A stretch of DNA of 64,000 bases from Galeopsis tetrahit (GCA_963675135.1 CAVLYN010000066.1:141001-205000), one strand, 5' to 3'. Positions 1 to 11,510 are shown, counted from the first letter of the stretch. Program-made: numbers and translations. The notes: a model not told the origin generated them from the sequence alone.

Positions 1-1907
1 TTTCTAGCTGAATTGGCCATAGAATCAATTATGTCGAAACGGTTTTTGAATTTGAGGCCTCGGGTGCGGAGTTTTTGACGTCGTCGCCCATAGTCAAATT
101 GCGCGCACGGTTGTGCGCCGTTTTTACAAAGTTTTCAGATTGCCTCTCGGGTTTGCATTTCTAGCTGAATTGGCCATAGAATCAATTGTGTCGAGACGGT
201 TTTTGAATTTGAGGCCTCGGGTGCGGAGTTTTTGACTTCGTCGCCCATAGCCAAATTGCGCGCACGCTTGTGCGCCGTTTTTACAAAGTTTTCAAATTGC
301 CTCTCGGGTTTGCATCTCTAGCTAAAATTGGTCATATAATCAATTGTGTCGAGACGGTTTTTGAATTTGAGGCCTCGGGTGCGGAGTTTTTGACGTCGTC
401 GCCCATATCCAAATTGCGCTCAGGCTTGTGCGCCGTTTTTACAAAGTTTTCAGATTGCCTCTCGGGTTTGAATTTCCCACTGAATTGGCCATAGAATCAA
501 TTGTGTCGAGACGGTTTTTGAATTTGAGGCCTCGGGTGCGGAGTTTTTGACATCGTCGCCCATAGTCAAATTGCGCGCACGCTTGTGCGCCGTTTTTACA
601 AAGTTTTCAGATTGCCTCTCGGGTTTGCATTTCTAGCTGAATTGGCCATATAATCAATTTTTTTGAGACGGTTTTTGAATTTGAGGCCTCGGGTGCGGAG
701 TTTTTGACTTCGTCGCCCATAGCCAAATTGCGCGCACGCTTGTGCGCCGTTTTTACAAAGTTTTCAAATTGCCTCTCGGGTTTGCTTTTCTAGCTAAAAT
801 TGGTCATATAATCAATTGTGTCGAGACGGTTTTTTAATTTGAGGCCTCGGGTGCGGAGTTTTTGACGTCGTCGCCCAAATCCAAATTGCGCTTAGACTTG
901 TGCGCCGTTTTTACAAAGTTTTCAGATTGCCTCTCGGGTTTGAATTTCCCACTGAATTGGCCATAGAATCAATTGTGTCGAGACGGTTTTTGAATTTGAG
1001 GCCTCGGGTGCGGAGTTTTTGACGTCGTCGCCCATAGTCAAATTGCGCGCACGATTGTGCGCCGTTTTTACAAAGTTTTCAGATTGCCTCTCGGGTTTGC
1101 ATTTCTAGCTGAATTGGCCATAGAATCAATTGTGTCGAGACGGTTTTTGAATTTGAGGCCTCGGGTGTGGAGTTTTTGACTTCGTCGCCCATAGCCAAAT
1201 TGCGCGCACGCATGTGCGCCGTTTTTACAAAGTTTTCAAATTGCCTCTCGGGTTTGCATTTCTAGCTAAAATTGGTCATATAATCAATTGTGTCGAGACG
1301 GTTTTTGAATTTGAGGCCTCGGGTGCGGAGTTTTTGACGTCGTCGCCCATATCCAAATTGCGCTCAGGCTTGTGCGCCGTTTTTACAAAGTTTTCAGATT
1401 GCCTCTCGGGTTTGAATTTCCCACTGAATTGGCCATAGAATCAATTGTGTCGAGACGGTTTTTGAATTTGAGGCCTCGGGTGCGGAGTTTTTGACATCGT
1501 CGCCCATAGTCAAATTGCGCGCACGCTTGTGCGCCGTTTTTACAAAGTTTTTAGATTGCCTCTCGGGTTTGCATTACTAGCTGTATTGGCCATAGAATCA
1601 ATTGTGTCGAGACGGTTTTTGAATTTGAGGCCTCGGGTGCGGAGTTTTTGACGTCGTCGCCCATAGCCAAATTGCGCGCACGCTTGTGCGCCGTTTTTAC
1701 AAAGTTTTCAAATTGCCTCTCGGGTTTGCATTTCTAGCTAAAATTGGTCATATAATCAATTGTGTCGAGACGGTTTTTGAATTTGAGGCCTCGGGTGCGG
1801 AGTTTTTGACGTCGCCCATATCCAAATTGCGCGCAGGCTTGTGTGCCGTTTTTACAAAGTTTTCAGATTGCCTCTTGGGTTTGAATTTCCCACTGAATTG
1901 GCCATAG
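1..1907 (+). repeat. 6-mer pattern of 944 bp, about two copies
   Basis: Landmarks near 270 recur near 1214, 944 bp apart, which is 6 x 157 plus two 158-bp monomers (those with CTAAAATTGG but the full GACGTCGTCG). A third 158-bp monomer is near 786. A first cassette head follows, 472 bp after the second landmark, near 1686. The same 472-bp arrangement returns near 14546-15018, 51882-52354 and 58939-59411, so this type is scattered through the array. Confidence 0.7.
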
Positions 1908-2530
1908 AATCAATTGTGTCGAGACGGTTTTTGAATTTGAGGCCTCGGGTGCGGAGTTTTTTACGTCGACGCCCATAGCCAAATTCCGCGCACATTTGTG
2001 CGCCGTTTTTACAAAGTTTTCAGATTGCCTCTCGGGTTTGCATTTCTAGCTGAATTCGCCATAGAATCAATTTTGTCAAGATGGTTTTTGAATTTGAGGC
2101 CTCGGGTGCGGAGTTTTTGACGTCGTCGCCCCTAACCAAATTGCGCACACGCTTGTGCGCCGTTTTTACAAAGTTTTCAGATTGCCATTCGGGTTTGCAT
2201 TTCTAGCTGAATTGGCCATAGAATTAATTGTGTCGAGACGGTTTTTGAATTTGAGGCCTCGGGTGCGGAGTTTTTGACGTCGTCGCCCATAGCCAAATTG
2301 CGCGCACGCTTGTGCGCCGTTTTTACAAAGTTTTCAGATTGCCTCTCGGGTTTGCATTTCTAGCTGAATTGGTCATAGAATCAATTGTGTTGAGACGGTT
2401 TTTGAATTTGAGGCCTCGGGTGCGGAGTTTTTGACGTCGTCGCCCATAGTCAAATTGCGCGCACGGTTGTGCGCCGTTTTTACAAAGTTTTCAGATTGCC
2501 TCTCGGGTTTGCATTTCTAGCTGAATTGGC

Positions 2531-2601
2531 CATAGAATCAATTGTGTCGAGACGGTTTTTGAATTTGAGGCCTCGGGTGCGGAGTTTTTGACGTCGTCGC
2601 C
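2531..2601 (+). repeat. Half-unit A of the monomer (~71 bp)
   Basis: From the first CATAG to the second CATAG of the reference monomer. In order it holds CATAG, AATTG, CGGTTTTTGA, TTTGAG, GCCTC, GGGTGC and a T-run. The same blocks recur in the same order in half-unit B, which I read as an old internal duplication. It also contains the most constant part of the monomer. Confidence 0.6.
2553..2592 (+). other. Most constant core of the monomer, with GAGGCCTC palindrome
   Basis: Monomer positions 41-80 run from CGGTTTTTGA through GAGGCCTC to AGTTTTTGAC. Across the array this stretch changes far less than its flanks. Exceptions include GTCTTTG (e.g. 4750, 13377), AACTTGAGG with GTGCAGAG (e.g. 4914, 57930), TTTGTGGCC (e.g. 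19036), GACGCCTC (e.g. 27824) and GAAGCC in the 13-mer units (6487, 8526, 10565). Such a core can be a protein-binding box, but no protein can be named. Confidence 0.6.
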
Positions 2602-2687
2602 CATAGCCAAATTGCGCGCACGCTTGTGCGCCGTTTTTACAAAGTTTTCAGATTGCCTCTCGGGTTTGCATTTCTAGCTGAATTGGC
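2602..2687 (+). repeat. Half-unit B of the monomer (~86 bp)
   Basis: Starts at the second CATAG and runs into the next monomer's CATAG. Ordered matches to half A: CATAG, AATTG, CGTTTTTA, TTTTCAG (half A has TTTGAG), GCCTC, CGGGT, GC, TTTC. It is about 15 bp longer, mostly because of two gaps. One is ~8 bp between AATTG and GTTTTT, where the hairpin lies. The other is ~7 bp between GTTTTT and GCCTC. Confidence 0.6.
2616..2631. other. Hairpin-forming inverted repeat, one per monomer
   Basis: Arms GCGCAC and GTGCGC with loop GCTT give a perfect 6-bp stem. The preceding bases extend an alternating pyrimidine-purine run (TGCGCGCACGC, 11 bases), a sequence type able to adopt Z-DNA. The commonest alternative type changes only the loop (GGTT) and keeps both arms. 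In the 155-bp cassette monomer the arms are damaged (GCGCAG/GTGTGC or ACGCAG/GTGTGT), and in the 158-bp type the left arm reads GCTCAG. Cruciform or Z-DNA formation in the cell is inference. Confidence 0.75.
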
Positions 2688-2759
2688 CATAGAATCAATT
2701 TTGTTGAGACGGTTTTTGAATTTGAGGCCTCGGGTGCGGAGTTTTTGACGTCGTCGCCC

Positions 2760-4707
2760 ATAGTCAAATTGCGCGCACGGTTGTGCGCCGTTTTTACAAA
2801 GTTTTCAGATTGCCTCTCGGGTTTGCATTTCTAGCTGAATTGGCCATAGAATCAATTTTTTTGAGACGGTTTTTGAATTTGAGGCCTCGGGTGCGGAGTT
2901 TTTGACGTCGTCGCCTTTAACCAAATTGCGTGCACGCTTGTGCGCCGTTTTTACAAAGTTTTCAGATTGCCATTCGGGTTTGCATTTCTAGCTAAAATTG
3001 GTCATATAATCAATTGTGTCGAGACGGTTTTTGAATTTGAGGCCTCGGGTGCGGAGTTTTTGACGTCGCCCATATTCAAATTGCGCGCAGGCTTGTGTGC
3101 CGTTTTTACAAAGTTTTCAGATTGCCTCTTGGGTTTGAATTTCCCACTGAATTGGCCATAGAATCAATTGTGTCGAGACGGTTTTTGAATTTGAGGCCTC
3201 GGGTGCGGAGTTTTTTACGTCGACGCCCATAGCCAAATTGCGCGCACGCTTGTGCGCCGTTTTTACAAAGTTTTCAGATTGCCTCTCGGGTTTGCATTTC
3301 TAGCAGAATTCGCCATAGAATCAATTTTGTCGAGATGGTTTTTGAATTTGAGGCCTCGGGTGCGGAGTTTTTGACGTCGTCGCCCCTAACCAAATTGCGC
3401 GCACGCTTGTGCGCCGTTTTTACAAAGTTTTCAGATTGCCATTCGGGTTTGCATTTCTAGCTGAATTGGCCGTAGAATCAATTGTGTCGAAACGGTTTTT
3501 GAATTTGAGGCCTCGGGTGCGGAGTTTTTGACGTCGTCGCCCATAGTCAAATTGCGCGCACGGTTGTGCGCCGTTTTTACAAAGTTTTCAGATTGCCTCT
3601 CGGGTTTGCATTTCTAGCTGAATTGGCCATAGAATCAATTTTTTTGAGACGGTTTTTGAATTTGAGGCCTCGGGTGCGGAGTTTTTGACGTCGTCGCCCC
3701 TAACCAAATTGCGCGCACGCTTGTGCGCCGTTTTTACAAAGTTTTCAGATTGCCATTCGGGTTTGCATTTCTAGCTGAATTGGCCATAGAATCAATTATG
3801 TCGAAACGGTTTTTGAATTTGAGGCCTCGGGTGCGGAGTTTTTGACGTCGTCGCCCATAGTCAAATTGCGCGCACGGTTGTGCGCCGTTTTTACAAAGTT
3901 TTCAGATTGCCTCTCGGGTTTGCATTTCTAGCTGAATTGGCCATAGAATCAATTTTTTTGAGACGGTTTTTGAATTTGAGGCCTCGGGTGCGGAGTTTTT
4001 GACGTCGTCGCCTTTAACCAAATTGCGTGCACGCTTGTGCGCCGTTTTTACAAAGTTTTCAGATTGCCATTCGGGTTTGCATTTCTAGCTAAAATTGGTC
4101 AAATAATCAATTGTGTCGAGACGGTTTTTGAATTTGAGGCCTCGGGTGCGGAGTTTTTGACGTCGCCCATATCCAAATTGCGCGCAGGCTTGTGTGCCGT
4201 TTTTACAAAGTTTTCAGATTGCCTCTTGGGTTTGAATTTCCCACTGAATTGGCCATAGAATCAATTGTGTCGAGACGGTTTTTGAATTTGAGGCCTCGGG
4301 TGCGGAGTTTTTTACGTCGACGCCCATAGCCAAATTGCGCGCACGCTTGTGCGCCGTTTTTACAAAGTTTTCAGATTGCCTCTCGGGTTTGCATTTCTAG
4401 CAGAATTCGCCATAGAATCAATTTTGTCGAGATGGTTTTTGAATTTGAGGCCTCGGGTGCGGAGTTTTTGACGTCGTCGCCCCTAACCAAATTGCGCGCA
4501 CGCTTGTGCGCCGTTTTTACAAAGTTTTCAGATTGCCATTCGGGTTTGCATTTCTAGCTGAATTGGCCGTAGAATCAATTGTGTCGAAACGGTTTTTGAA
4601 TTTGAGGCCTCGGGTGCGGAGTTTTTGACGTCGTCGCCCATAGTCAAATTGCGCGCACGGTTGTGCGCCGTTTTTACAAAGTTTTCAGATTGCCTCTCGG
4701 GTTTGCA
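2760..4707 (+). repeat. 7-mer duplication, 1097-bp period
   Basis: Cassette heads near 2940 and 4037, GAATTC at 3306 and 4403, and the rare GGCCGTAGAATC variant near 3467 and 4564 are all 1097 bp apart (7 x 157 - 2). Periodicity fails before about 2760, where GTTGAGACGG faces GTCGAAACGG. It fails again after about 3610, where the next monomer types differ. Edges are by eye, to about one monomer. An eighth-monomer spacing (1254 bp) separates the earlier GAATTC at 2052. Confidence 0.7.
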
Positions 4708-7700
4708 TTTCTAGCTGAATTGGCCATAGAATCAATTGTGTCGAGACTGTCTTTGAATTTGAGGCCTCGGGTGCGGAGTTTTTGACGTCGTCGCCCATAG
4801 CCAAATTGCGCGCACGCTTGTGCGCCGTTTTTACAAAGTTTTCAGGTTGCCTCTCGGGTTTGCATTTATAGCTGAATTGGCCATAGAATCAATTGTGTTG
4901 AGACGGTTTTTGAACTTGAGGCCTCGGGTGCAGAGTTTTTGACGTCGTCGCCCATAGTCAAATTGCGCGCACGGTTGTGCGCCGTTTTTACAAAGTTTTC
5001 AGATTGCCTCTCGGGTTTGCATTTCTAGCTGAATTGGCCATAGAATCAATTTTTTTGAGACGGTTTTTAAATTTGAGGCCTCGGGTGCGGAGTTTTTGAC
5101 GTCGTCGCCCCTAACCAAATTGCGCGCACGCTTTTGCGCCGTTTTTACAAAGTTTTCAGATTGCCATTCGGGTTTGCATTTCTAGCTGAATTGGCCATAG
5201 AATCAATTATGTCGAAACGGTTTTTGAATTTGAGGCCTCGGGTGCGGAGTTTTTGACGTCGTCGCCCATAGTCAAATTGCGCGCACGGTTGTGCGCCGTT
5301 TTTACAAAGTTTTCAGATTGCCTCTCGGGTTTGCATTTCTAGCTGAATTGGCCATAGAATCAATTGTGTCGAGACGGTTTTTGAATTTGAGGCCTCGGGT
5401 GCGGAGTTTTTGACGTCGTCGCCCATAGCCAAATTGCGCGCACGCTTGTGCGCCGTTTTTACAAAGTTTTCAGATTGCCTCTCGGGTTTGCATTTCTAGC
5501 TGAATTGGCCATAGAATCAATTTTGTTGAGACGGTTTTTGAATTTGAGGCCTCGGGTGCGGAGTTTTTGACGTCGTCGCCCATAGTCAAATTGCGCGCAC
5601 GGTTGTGCGCCGTTTTTACAAAGTTTTCAGATTGCCTCTCGGGTTTGCATTTCTAGCTGAATTGGCCATAGAATCAATTTTTTTGAGACGGTTTTTGAAT
5701 TTGAGGCCTCGGGTGCGGAGTTTTTGACGTCGTCGCCCCTAACCAAATTGCGCGCACGCTTGTGCGCCGTTTTTACAAAGTTTTCAGATTGCCATTCGGG
5801 TTTGCATTTCTAGCTGAATTGGCCATAGAATCAATTATGTCGAAACGGTTTTTGAATTTGAGGCCTCGGATGCGGAGTTTTTGACGTCGTCGCCCATAGT
5901 CAAATTGCGCGCACGGTTGTGCGCCGTTTTTACAAAGTTTTCAGATTGCCTCTCGGGTTTGCATTTCTAGCTGAATTGGCCATAGAATCAATTTTTTTGA
6001 GACGGTTTTTGAATTTGAGGCCTCGGGTGCGGAGTTTTTGACGTCGTCGCCTTTAACCAAATTGCGCGCACGCTTGTGCGCCGTTTTTACAAAGTTTTCA
6101 GATTGCCATTCGGGTTTGCATTTCTAGCTAAAATTGGTCATATAATCAATTGTGTCGAGACGGTTTTTGAATTTGAGGCCTCGGGTGCGGAGTTTTTGAC
6201 GTCGCCCATATCCAAATTGCGCGCAGGCTTGTGTGCCGTTTTTACAAAGTTTTCAGATTGCCTCTTGGGTTTGAATTTCCCACTGAATTGGCCATAGAAT
6301 CAATTGTGTCGAGACGGTTTTTGAATTTGAGGCCTCGGGTGCGGAGTTTTTTACGTCGACGCCCATAGCCAAATTGCGCGCACGCTTGTGCGCCGTTTTT
6401 ACAAAGTTTTCAGATTGCCTCTCGGGTTTGCATTTCTAGCAGAATTCGCCATAGAATCAATTTTGTCGAGATGGTTTTTGAATTTGAAGCCTCGGGTGCG
6501 GAGTTTTTGACGTCGTCGCCCCTAACCAAATTGCGCGCACGCTTGTGCGCCGTTTTTACAAAGTTTTCAGATTGCCATTCGGGTTTGCATTTCTAGCTGA
6601 ATTGGCCGTAGAATCAATTGTGTCGAAACGGTTTTTGAATTTGAGGCCTCGGGTGCGGAGTTTTTGACGTCGTCGCCCATAGTCAAATTGCGCGCACGGT
6701 TGTGCGCCGTTTTTACAAAGTTTTCAGATTGCCTCTCGGGTTTGCATTTCTAGCTGAATTGGCCATAGAATCAATTGTGTCGAGACTGTCTTTGAATTTG
6801 AGGCCTCGGGTGCGGAGTTTTTGACGTCGTCGCCCATAGCCAAATTGCGCGCACGCTTGTGCGCCGTTTTTACAAAGTTTTCAGGTTGCCTCTCGGGTTT
6901 GCATTTATAGCTGAATTGGCCATAGAATCAATTGTGTTGAGACGGTTTTTGAACTTGAGGCCTCGGGTGCAGAGTTTTTGACGTCGTCGCCCATAGTCAA
7001 ATTGCGCGCACGGTTGTGCGCCGTTTTTACAAAGTTTTCAGATTGCCTCTCGGGTTTGCATTTCTAGCTGAATTGGCCATAGAATCAATTTTTTTGAGAC
7101 GGTTTTTAAATTTGAGGCCTCGGGTGCGGAGTTTTTGACGTCGTCGCCCCTAACCAAATTGCGCGCACGCTTTTGCGCCGTTTTTACAAAGTTTTCAGAT
7201 TGCCATTCGGGTTTGCATTTCTAGCTGAATTGGCCATAGAATCAATTATGTCGAAACGGTTTTTGAATTTGAGGCCTCGGGTGCGGAGTTTTTGACGTCG
7301 TCGCCCATAGTCAAATTGCGCGCACGGTTGTGCGCCGTTTTTACAAAGTTTTCAGATTGCCTCTCGGGTTTGCATTTCTAGCTGAATTGGCCATAGAATC
7401 AATTGTGTCGAGACGGTTTTTGAATTTGAGGCCTCGGGTGCGGAGTTTTTGACGTCGTCGCCCATAGCCAAATTGCGCGCACGCTTGTGCGCCGTTTTTA
7501 CAAAGTTTTCAGATTGCCTCTCGGGTTTGCATTTCTAGCTGAATTGGCCATAGAATCAATTTTGTTGAGACGGTTTTTGAATTTGAGGCCTCGGGTGCGG
7601 AGTTTTTGACGTCGTCGCCCATAGTCAAATTGCGCGCACGGTTGTGCGCCGTTTTTACAAAGTTTTCAGATTGCCTCTCGGGTTTGCATTTCTAGCTGAA

Positions 7701-10700
7701 TTGGCCATAGAATCAATTTTTTTGAGACGGTTTTTGAATTTGAGGCCTCGGGTGCGGAGTTTTTGACGTCGTCGCCCCTAACCAAATTGCGCGCACGCTT
7801 GTGCGCCGTTTTTACAAAGTTTTCAGATTGCCATTCGGGTTTGCATTTCTAGCTGAATTGGCCATAGAATCAATTATGTCGAAACGGTTTTTGAATTTGA
7901 GGCCTCGGATGCGGAGTTTTTGACGTCGTCGCCCATAGTCAAATTGCGCGCACGGTTGTGCGCCGTTTTTACAAAGTTTTCAGATTGCCTCTCGGGTTTG
8001 CATTTCTAGCTGAATTGGCCATAGAATCAATTTTTTTGAGACGGTTTTTGAATTTGAGGCCTCGGGTGCGGAGTTTTTGACGTCGTCGCCTTTAACCAAA
8101 TTGCGCGCACGCTTGTGCGCCGTTTTTACAAAGTTTTCAGATTGCCATTCGGGTTTGCATTTCTAGCTAAAATTGGTCATATAATCAATTGTGTCGAGAC
8201 GGTTTTTGAATTTGAGGCCTCGGGTGCGGAGTTTTTGACGTCGCCCATATCCAAATTGCGCGCAGGCTTGTGTGCCGTTTTTACAAAGTTTTCAGATTGC
8301 CTCTTGGGTTTGAATTTCCCACTGAATTGGCCATAGAATCAATTGTGTCGAGACGGTTTTTGAATTTGAGGCCTCGGGTGCGGAGTTTTTTACGTCGACG
8401 CCCATAGCCAAATTGCGCGCACGCTTGTGCGCCGTTTTTACAAAGTTTTCAGATTGCCTCTCGGGTTTGCATTTCTAGCAGAATTCGCCATAGAATCAAT
8501 TTTGTCGAGATGGTTTTTGAATTTGAAGCCTCGGGTGCGGAGTTTTTGACGTCGTCGCCCCTAACCAAATTGCGCGCACGCTTGTGCGCCGTTTTTACAA
8601 AGTTTTCAGATTGCCATTCGGGTTTGCATTTCTAGCTGAATTGGCCGTAGAATCAATTGTGTCGAAACGGTTTTTGAATTTGAGGCCTCGGGTGCGGAGT
8701 TTTTGACGTCGTCGCCCATAGTCAAATTGCGCGCACGGTTGTGCGCCGTTTTTACAAAGTTTTCAGATTGCCTCTCGGGTTTGCATTTCTAGCTGAATTG
8801 GCCATAGAATCAATTGTGTCGAGACTGTCTTTGAATTTGAGGCCTCGGGTGCGGAGTTTTTGACGTCGTCGCCCATAGCCAAATTGCGCGCACGCTTGTG
8901 CGCCGTTTTTACAAAGTTTTCAGGTTGCCTCTCGGGTTTGCATTTATAGCTGAATTGGCCATAGAATCAATTGTGTTGAGACGGTTTTTGAACTTGAGGC
9001 CTCGGGTGCAGAGTTTTTGACGTCGTCGCCCATAGTCAAATTGCGCGCACGGTTGTGCGCCGTTTTTACAAAGTTTTCAGATTGCCTCTCGGGTTTGCAT
9101 TTCTAGCTGAATTGGCCATAGAATCAATTTTTTTGAGACGGTTTTTGAATTTGAGGCCTCGGGTGCGGAGTTTTTGACGTCGTCGCCCCTAACCAAATTG
9201 CGCGCACGCTTGTGCGCCGTTTTTACAAAGTTTTCAGATTGCCATTCGGGTTTGCATTTCTAGCTGAATTGGCCATAGAATCAATTATGTCGAAACGGTT
9301 TTTGAATTTGAGGCCTCGGGTGCGGAGTTTTTGACGTCGTCGCCCATAGTCAAATTGCGCGCACGGTTGTGCGCCGTTTTTACAAAGTTTTCAGATTGCC
9401 TCTCGGGTTTGCATTTCTAGCTGAATTGGCCATAGAATCAATTGTGTCGAGACGGTTTTTGAATTTGAGGCCTCGGGTGCGGAGTTTTTGACGTCGTCGC
9501 CCATAGCCAAATTGCGCGCACGCTTGTGCGCCGTTTTTACAAAGTTTTCAGATTGCCTCTCGGGTTTGCATTTCTAGCTGAATTGGCCATAGAATCAATT
9601 TTGTTGAGACGGTTTTTGAATTTGAGGCCTCGGGTGCGGAGTTTTTGACGTCGTCGCCCATAGTCAAATTGCGCGCACGGTTGTGCGCCGTTTTTACAAA
9701 GTTTTCAGATTGCCTCTCGGGTTTGCATTTCTAGCTGAATTGGCCATAGAATCAATTTTTTTGAGACGGTTTTTGAATTTGAGGCCTCGGGTGCGGAGTT
9801 TTTGACGTCGTCGCCCCTAACCAAATTGCGCGCACGCTTGTGCGCCGTTTTTACAAAGTTTTCAGATTGCCATTCGGGTTTGCATTTCTAGCTGAATTGG
9901 CCATAGAATCAATTATGTCGAAACGGTTTTTGAATTTGAGGCCTCGGATGCGGAGTTTTTGACGTCGTCGCCCATAGTCAAATTGCGCGCACGGTTGTGC
10001 GCCGTTTTTACAAAGTTTTCAGATTGCCTCTCGGGTTTGCATTTCTAGCTGAATTGGCCATAGAATCAATTTTTTTGAGACGGTTTTTGAATTTGAGGCC
10101 TCGGGTGCGGAGTTTTTGACGTCGTCGCCTTTAACCAAATTGCGCGCACGCTTGTGCGCCGTTTTTACAAAGTTTTCAGATTGCCATTCGGGTTTGCATT
10201 TCTAGCTAAAATTGGTCATATAATCAATTGTGTCGAGACGGTTTTTGAATTTGAGGCCTCGGGTGCGGAGTTTTTGACGTCGCCCATATCCAAATTGCGC
10301 GCAGGCTTGTGTGCCGTTTTTACAAAGTTTTCAGATTGCCTCTTGGGTTTGAATTTCCCACTGAATTGGCCATAGAATCAATTGTGTCGAGACGGTTTTT
10401 GAATTTGAGGCCTCGGGTGCGGAGTTTTTTACGTCGACGCCCATAGCCAAATTGCGCGCACGCTTGTGCGCCGTTTTTACAAAGTTTTCAGATTGCCTCT
10501 CGGGTTTGCATTTCTAGCAGAATTCGCCATAGAATCAATTTTGTCGAGATGGTTTTTGAATTTGAAGCCTCGGGTGCGGAGTTTTTGACGTCGTCGCCCC
10601 TAACCAAATTGCGCGCACGCTTGTGCGCCGTTTTTACAAAGTTTTCAGATTGCCATTCGGGTTTGCATTTCTAGCTGAATTGGCCGTAGAATCAATTGTG

Positions 10701-11510
10701 TCGAAACGGTTTTTGAATTTGAGGCCTCGGGTGCGGAGTTTTTGACGTCGTCGCCCATAGTCAAATTGCGCGCACGGTTGTGCGCCGTTTTTACAAAGTT
10801 TTCAGATTGCCTCTCGGGTTTGCATTTCTAGCTGAATTGGCCATAGAATCAATTGTGTCGAGACTGTCTTTGAATTTGAGGCCTCGGGTGCGGAGTTTTT
10901 GACGTCGTCGCCCATAGCCAAATTGCGCGCACGCTTGTGCGCCGTTTTTACAAAGTTTTCAGGTTGCCTCTCGGGTTTGCATTTATAGCTGAATTGGCCA
11001 TAGAATCAATTGTGTTGAGACGGTTTTTGAACTTGAGGCCTCGGGTGCAGAGTTTTTGACGTCGTCGCCCATAGTCAAATTGCGCGCACGGTTGTGCGCC
11101 GTTTTTACAAAGTTTTCAGATTGCCTCTCGGGTTTGCATTTCTAGCTGAATTGGCCATAGAATCAATTTTTTTGAGACGGTTTTTGAATTTGAGGCCTCG
11201 GGTGCGGAGTTTTTGACGTCGTCGCCCCTAACCAAATTGCGCGCACGCTTGTGCGCCGTTTTTACAAAGTTTTCAGATTGCCATTCGGGTTTGCATTTCT
11301 AGCTGAATTGGCCATAGAATCAATTATGTCGAAACGGTTTTTGAATTTGAGGCCTCGGGTGCGGAGTTTTTGACGTCGTCGCCCATAGTCAAATTGCGCG
11401 CACGGTTGTGCGCCGTTTTTACAAAGTTTTCAGATTGCCTCTCGGGTTTGCATTTCTAGCTGAATTGGCCATAGAATCAATTGTGTCGAGACGGTTTTTG
11501 AATTTGAGGC
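3610..11510 (+). repeat. 13-mer higher-order repeat, 2039-bp period, about four copies
   Basis: GAATTC sites at 4403, 6442, 8481 and 10520 are exactly 2039 bp apart (13 x 157 - 2, the deficit of one cassette). Private variants recur in phase: GACTGTCTTTG, CATTTATAGCTG, AACTTGAGG with GTGCAGAG, and GCCTCGGATGCGG. Copy relationships are visible. GTTTTTAAATTTG with CTTTTGCGCC is shared only by the copies near 5067 and 7106. GAAGCC is shared by the copies near 6487, 8526 and 10565 but not 4446. Confidence 0.9.
4081..4549 (+). repeat. Three-monomer signature cassette (reference copy)
   Basis: Monomer 1 (4081-4235, 155 bp) has CTAAAATTGG, adding one base, and the short form GACGTCGCCC, losing three, with damaged hairpin arms. 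Monomer 2 (4236-4392) begins AATTTCCCACTG across the junction and carries TTTTTTACGTCGACGCCC, which includes GTCGAC. Monomer 3 (4393-4549) has AGCAGAATTCGCC, GAGATGG and CCCCTAACC. The same trio recurs about 31 times with its order and spacing kept. It therefore works as the phase marker for the higher-order repeats. Confidence 0.88.

Larger units (their letters stand above)
2513..2669 (+). repeat. Reference (consensus-type) monomer, 157 bp
   Basis: This copy has the commonest base at every place I compared and is used as the numbering standard. Counted by hand: 29 A, 52 T, 42 G, 34 C, so 48% GC with a strong excess of T over A on this strand. It has 13 CpG against about 9 expected from composition. 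T-tracts lie at monomer positions 44-48, 73-77, 122-126 and 133-136. Main variable stretches are about 30-42, 78-98, 104-119 and 143 through the monomer junction. Palindromic hexamers include TGGCCA, CAATTG, AGGCCT, GACGTC and GCGCGC. Confidence 0.93.

Noticed and set aside
2616..2638. Intrinsic (Rho-independent) terminator: GC-rich hairpin followed by CCGTTTTT
   Set aside because: It looks like one, but it occurs in most of 408 monomers with no gene upstream, in what is almost certainly eukaryotic satellite. The TTTTT could stop RNA polymerase III, but no promoter is seen.
2513..2669. CENP-B box
   Set aside because: Scanned by eye for TTCG....A..CGGG and its reverse complement. ATTCGCC, CTTCGTCG and ATTCGGG occur, but none has the second half at the right spacing.
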